Source: Cerioporus squamosus
Taxonomy: Eukaryota > Basidiomycota > Agaricomycetes > Polyporales > Polyporaceae
Assembly: GCA_022592435.1 (NCBI GenBank)
Contig: JABYQS010000028.1
Span: 62,001-126,000, forward strand
Length of the DNA: 64,000 nt
Direction: 5' to 3'
Position numbers and translations under genes: made by a program
The notes under the pieces: generated by a model
What the model saw: the letters and a program-made list of their open reading frames with translations, nothing else
The model's database searches: none
Told to the model about the DNA's origin: nothing
Shown here: positions 59,775-64,000 of the stretch, one piece after another
Numbering within the stretch: position 1 is the stretch's first letter
Layout of the letters: every line of letters starts with the position of its first letter

Positions 59775-60209
59775 GGTAAGATCAGAGGAGGAGCAGCTGA
59801 CCGCGTTCAAGCTGGGCGACACACTCAGCCGCGGCTCTGCCATGTTCGGCATGCTGGGCGCGGCGAAACATGCCCCTCTGATGCGCTCCTCCACGGAAGG
59901 ACCTTGGTTGCCCGCTGTAACCGCTTCCAGACACCCTGCTGCGCTCTCTCGGAGTCCGGACTGAAGACACCACCCGTCCTCGAGGATGACGTGAGATGTC
60001 CGCACACGAAGACGGTGGTGACAGTACTCCCTGCCTCGCCGCCGTCCAGATAGACACATAGCATGCAGCATCATATCTGACCGACGGCGCTGCACCTGCA
60101 GCCCGTGCGTCTCAGCTACTCCACTTCCCTCGGCCTCGGGGTACCGGTACTCACACCTCGTCCGCGTTGTTTCAACCGCTCGTTCAATCCCGCCATAACC
60201 GCGTACTCA

Positions 60210-60271
60210 CTCAGTACTCAGCAGCTGAGCAATCCCGCTCCCGCCAGCAGCGCCTGCTACAGAGTACTGAG
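60210..60271. repeat. Short inverted repeat
   Basis: CTCAGTACTC (60210-60219) and its exact inverse GAGTACTGAG (60262-60271) flank 42 bp. GAGTACTGAG also occurs at 54396-54405 inside the intron of orphan gene B. Confidence 0.5.
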
Positions 60272-63264
60272 CTACTGCAGCGCACAGGGAGTCCGAGGAT
60301 CAAATCGTCGTTATATTCTCGTCGTCGGTCACCATGACGCAAGGTCAGAGGGTCTGCGACGTGCGACCCTTGCTAGGTTTCTGATGTTAAAACGCTGCAG
60401 CGTCCCCAGGTTCGGAGGCGGTCTCGACCTTCTTCCTCGTGAAGGGTCCTGCGTCTGGACCACGGCGTGGTTGTGTGGCCGCGTAGCACCGTATGCGGAA
60501 ATGTGGCTGCAACTGATGCGCAACCGCACCGGTTCTCCGCATCGTACCTCCGTATGAGCACCGTGCCCGCTCCCGACGGCTGGCACATGGCAGGCATTCG
60601 CGAATCCAATCACTCACCGACTTCTAAGTTCTGGATGGCCTGAACCTATGTCGTCATGAAGCCGCAGCGACGCTTCTAGTGCGAGACGTTCGAGTTGGCT
60701 GTGGCAAAAGAACACTGAACAGGATTGTCAATCAGCGCGCCGTTGCACGTTCTCACATGCGCCCGCTCGGCGTGAGCTTCGTGCGAACGAGCATCGCACG
60801 GGAAGACTGATTGCTCGCTAGCAGCGTGAGTGTCTGGTCAGAGAGCGTGCGTCACCTGGAGCTTTGTCGAGCAAAGCCAGATATTGTGCGAGCGCAGAAA
60901 CGGACGGGTGATGGACTCACGGGGCTCGGACATCGGACATCGGATAGCTGTCAGTCTGTCACTGCTGGGAAAGCTACGAGCAGCGAGCTTGAAGTTCGCG
61001 ACTTCGGAACGCCCCCGCATGCTTACCCCAGATCAAGCCCTCAAAGATGCTGCGGGTGCGCCTAGTGACGCTTGTGCGACAAGGTTCAAAGACCGAGAAG
61101 CGAGGCCATCCGACATGGGCGGGTCCGTCTGGCAGCTGCAAAGGGATGTCGGGTGAGTCGAAGGTTATGTAAAGAGCAACGCAGGAGAGCTGGTATTAAT
61201 TAAGAGACGTACGAGAGACGAGGAAGCCATGGCACGGTCGGACGAGAAGTGGAGGAGATCCGGGGCTAGAATGTCGGTCGCTAGACTGCATGGAGGGTTG
61301 CCACGCACGTCTCGTGGTGTCCGGCGTACTTGGTAGTGCACGAGCCACATTCATGAAGAAGCTGGTTGACGTCGCCGCGCAGCGAGCTCGGGCTTCTGGG
61401 TCCCGACTCCGGTGCGGACGAGCGGAGGAGACGCTTCGACGGTCTCGAGCGTCGATGCACATGTCCGAGTCGATGCGCGTGTGGGCACGGGCGCGGAACG
61501 AGGGCCCTCGTCGACAGCGGACGTGGAGCAGAAGGCGCGAAGCAGGGGAATGCGGGGAAGAGGGTGCCTGCTGCCCTCGAGCTGGGAGGTGCCCGACGCC
61601 TTTGGTGGCCCTAGCGTTCGGAGGACCTGCCCGAGCCCCCGCGCTCGCGACGGCGGAGGGCCCTTGGCGGAGGGCGCCAGCGTGTCATGCGCACGCCAGT
61701 GGGAGATGGGAAGCGGAGGCGAATAGACTTTGTGCGCACACGCTGCCCACGCTCATGACGCCCGTCGTGCGGCTGGCCTTGTTCGGCACCCATCGCACGC
61801 ACGCCTGCGCCGTCTCCTCAATGGGACAGCCGCCACGGGATTGGCATTGATGCTGCGGGCTGGGCAGGCGTGGCATGCGGGCGCGTGTGACATTGCCTTC
61901 GAGGGTGCAGTTGTCGTCATTGACCGCTGCAGAGCCGCCTGGTCGCTGGCGGTTAGCTGCTCTTTGGTGAGCATGGAAGATTGACCGACGGACGACAGAC
62001 TTCGAGGTTGTCGGAGATGAATGATCGACTATGGAGGCCCCCTCCGAGGGTCCCGGCACACGAGGTCCACGGTCGTCGTCCGTTGTCACTCCCAGCAGCT
62101 GGGAGTTCGTCCGACGGATATAGCGCTCACGTTGGGGTGGAAGTGGCTGATCTTCACAACGGGGGCGCGAAGGAAGGCGGGTCCTGTTCGCAGTGCACAT
62201 CGCACCATCACTTGCGTGGCACCGATGTTCTCGTACTGCATGAGTGGGAGTCCTGCACATTCGACCAGTGGTGAGTGAGCTGCGGAAACGAACCAGGGAG
62301 ACCGCAACCGGCGTGGACTCAGCAACTCACGAGAAGACCGTCGAACGTGGCAAGGGCCGTTCTCCAGCCATTGCAGCGACTCGGATGCGTGAGCGACAAC
62401 TGAACACTCTGACTGTATGCTCGAACCTTGGAAGCGGCTGGCACGGAAGAACGAACGAGTGGAGCGGAAGAGGGTCTTCGGAGCTCGGCAGACTCTCTCC
62501 GTCCGCCCGTTCTTCCGTCAGTCCGTTGAATGCCCAGGCACATCCCCGCCGACGTACCGAGAACTGACAGCAACCCCCGGCATACAGTGTCAGTACCATT
62601 ACAACACGGCGACCCAGAGTCTGGACTCTGCAGAGAACAGTCAGCATTAGTCTCAGACTTGGACATACAGACTCGGAACGGCACAGGACGCGTACCGCAG
62701 CAGTGGCTCCGTGCTGGTCAGTTGCAGCTCAGTTAGGGTCGATCTCTCGCGCCCCTGGTCGTCCTGCCTCAATCCTGTGCGATAGACTCTTCGAATTCCC
62801 TCACATCCACCACGAACTACTCTCCGGGCACGCTGGGGCTCGTCTGGTATATCCCTGGCCAGGCGGACGCGGGACTGGAAGGACGCGGCGGCTCCATGGT
62901 TAGAATGGCGAGGAGTGGCAACCGCGCCAGCGAAGGCTTCGGACTCTTCGAATGGGGTCTCGAGACATAGGGGCCGGCGGGTCAGACTGTCAATGAAACA
63001 CGATCGCGCAACTCTCGGAGCGGGAGCGACTAACTCACTGAGATCCATGGCGGTTAGGAGCCAGCTTGCGCGCTGGGTCCGCCCCGGCTCGGCTTCGGCA
63101 GCGGGAGGACGTCCGCGTCCGAGAGGGTCGGTCTATGATAGGTTTTCACTGCAGACTCTCGGTCGTCGGGTGTTTTTATGTGTGTTCTATGCATTTAGTC
63201 GCATCTATGGTTTACTGTGTTACATGGAGTAGTAGCGTACATCCGCAAGAGAGCTGGGGTGGGG

Positions 63265-63327
63265 GATATGCGAGATATGGGATATGATGGTGATATGGGG
63301 GGATATGCGATTGCGTGAGGGGATATG
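63265..63327. repeat. Irregular GATATG repeats
   Basis: Six GATATG hexamers (63265, 63274, 63281, 63292, 63302 and 63322) lie within 63 bp in a G-rich context. It is a degenerate microsatellite. Confidence 0.75.
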
Positions 63328-64000
63328 CGCGAGAGAGACAGAGCAAGAAAATCGAAGAGGTATGATGCGTCATAAGACAAGCGGGGAACAAACAACATCG
63401 AACGCACGCGGCCGAGTCAAGCATGATCTGGAGCAGAAGGCTATGGAGAATGAGCAGCACTGATTTTGCGTAGTCGGGCAAACACGGGAAGGCATGTGCG
63501 CGAGATAAGCAGGAAAGCAGAAATGAAGAAAATGCGAGACGTGCAGGGGAGATCGAGACGTGAATGAGGGTAGGTATGAACGATGCGAGGTGGAGAGAGA
63601 GGGAGCGGGGGATGAACGTTGTGACAACGTGTGAGGAGCGTGCAGTGGAAGGGCAATCAGAAGACGCTAGGGAACGGTGGATGATGCGCTATGTGCAAGT
63701 CCGTATGCGATGAGAATGAGGTAGGCGTCATCTTTTGGAGGTCCGTGCCGGCGAGCGAAGTGTGTGAGTGTGTGATGAATGGAGGGAGTGGACCTCGACG
63801 CGTTTGCCGCTGGAAGCGGCGCCGGCGGGGGGGATTGGATTGTACTTTGCCAATCCCAGTGGCGAGAGCAAAGGAAACAGAGCGAGACAAGAGCGGCGAG
63901 TGAGTGTGTGATAAATACTGTACAGAACGCGCGGCAAGCGGGCGTCGTCTAATAAGAGTAGGCGAGACGTGATGCGAGGGCGAGTGCAGGAGGCCGTCAT

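Larger units (their letters stand above)
55236..64000. other. 8.8-kb gene-poor region
   Basis: No gene is supported here. There are many open frames of 60-200 codons, but they overlap on both strands, are rich in Arg/Ser/Pro/Ala, show no family motif and are not extended by plausible splice sites. No transposase, reverse transcriptase, integrase, tRNA, rRNA or telomere repeat was recognised. Small structures seen: two palindromes at 59677-59774, an inverted repeat at 60210-60271 and GATATG repeats at 63265-63327. The last kilobase is purine-rich on the plus strand, so pyrimidine-rich on the minus strand, and might be the promoter or leader of a leftward transcription unit. Confidence 0.55.

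Noticed and set aside
55892..62684. Numerous 100-200 codon frames on both strands
   Set aside because: They overlap each other, have Arg/Ser/Pro-biased composition, match no family and lack consistent intron borders.
1..64000. CRISPR array, bacterial operon or prophage
   Set aside because: The spliced eukaryotic genes exclude a bacterial source, and no regularly spaced direct repeats were seen.

Overview
This window is nuclear DNA from a filamentous basidiomycete, most likely an Agaricomycete of the Polyporales type. The evidence is the gene structure: many short introns (about 50-70 nt, GT-AG, often with CTGAC/CTAAC-like branch sites) cut most genes into many small exons. A Plavaka-type transposase, a DUF6698-like protein, a basidiomycete kinase-like protein and an intersectin-type scaffold point the same way. 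Coding regions were rebuilt by joining exons whose frames and conserved motifs agree. Spans run from start codon to stop codon with introns included.

Layout. 1-3819: a Plavaka (CACTA/KDZ-like) transposase on the minus strand, running off the left edge. 4446-9408: two fungal accessory genes, DUF6698-like and a degenerate kinase. 9897-26901: a compact housekeeping block holding a DASH Hsk3-like subunit, sphinganine C4-hydroxylase SUR2, ribosome biogenesis factor MAK16, a mitochondrial CCDC90/Fmp32 protein, guanylate kinase, an STK32-type AGC kinase, a YEA4/SLC35B4 nucleotide-sugar transporter, the DEAD-box helicase DBP9 and nucleoporin NUP107/Nup84. 27114-33984: one large intersectin-like gene (EH, coiled coil, proline-rich, WH2, SH3, SH3, RhoGEF, PH), the architecture of Cryptococcus Cin1. 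35160-48453: sterol 3-ketoreductase ERG27, GDP-mannose transporter VRG4, pyruvate carboxylase, a nitronate monooxygenase-like flavoprotein and the spliceosomal protein SmB. 50511-55235: an F-box/LRR-like gene, then a tandem cluster of an unrecognised family (two genes plus a C-terminal fragment). 55236-64000: about 8.8 kb with no gene I can support.

Many genes are head to head across 210-570 bp (HSK3/SUR2, MAK16/CCDC90, GUK1/STK32, YEA4/DBP9, ERG27/VRG4, NMO/SmB), so shared promoters are likely. There is no operon or pathway cluster. Loose themes are lipid synthesis (SUR2, ERG27), nucleotide-sugar supply to the secretory pathway (VRG4, YEA4), ribosome biogenesis (MAK16, DBP9) and actin/endocytosis (CIN1).

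The least explained parts are the tandem orphan family at 52812-55235 with the adjoining gene desert, the divergent transposase/DUF6698 pair at the left, and several unusual splice structures: a 17-nt microexon carrying the pyruvate carboxylase biotin site, a GC-AG intron in the nitronate monooxygenase gene, a stop-free 63-nt intron in SUR2, and a start codon that forms an exon on its own in SmB.
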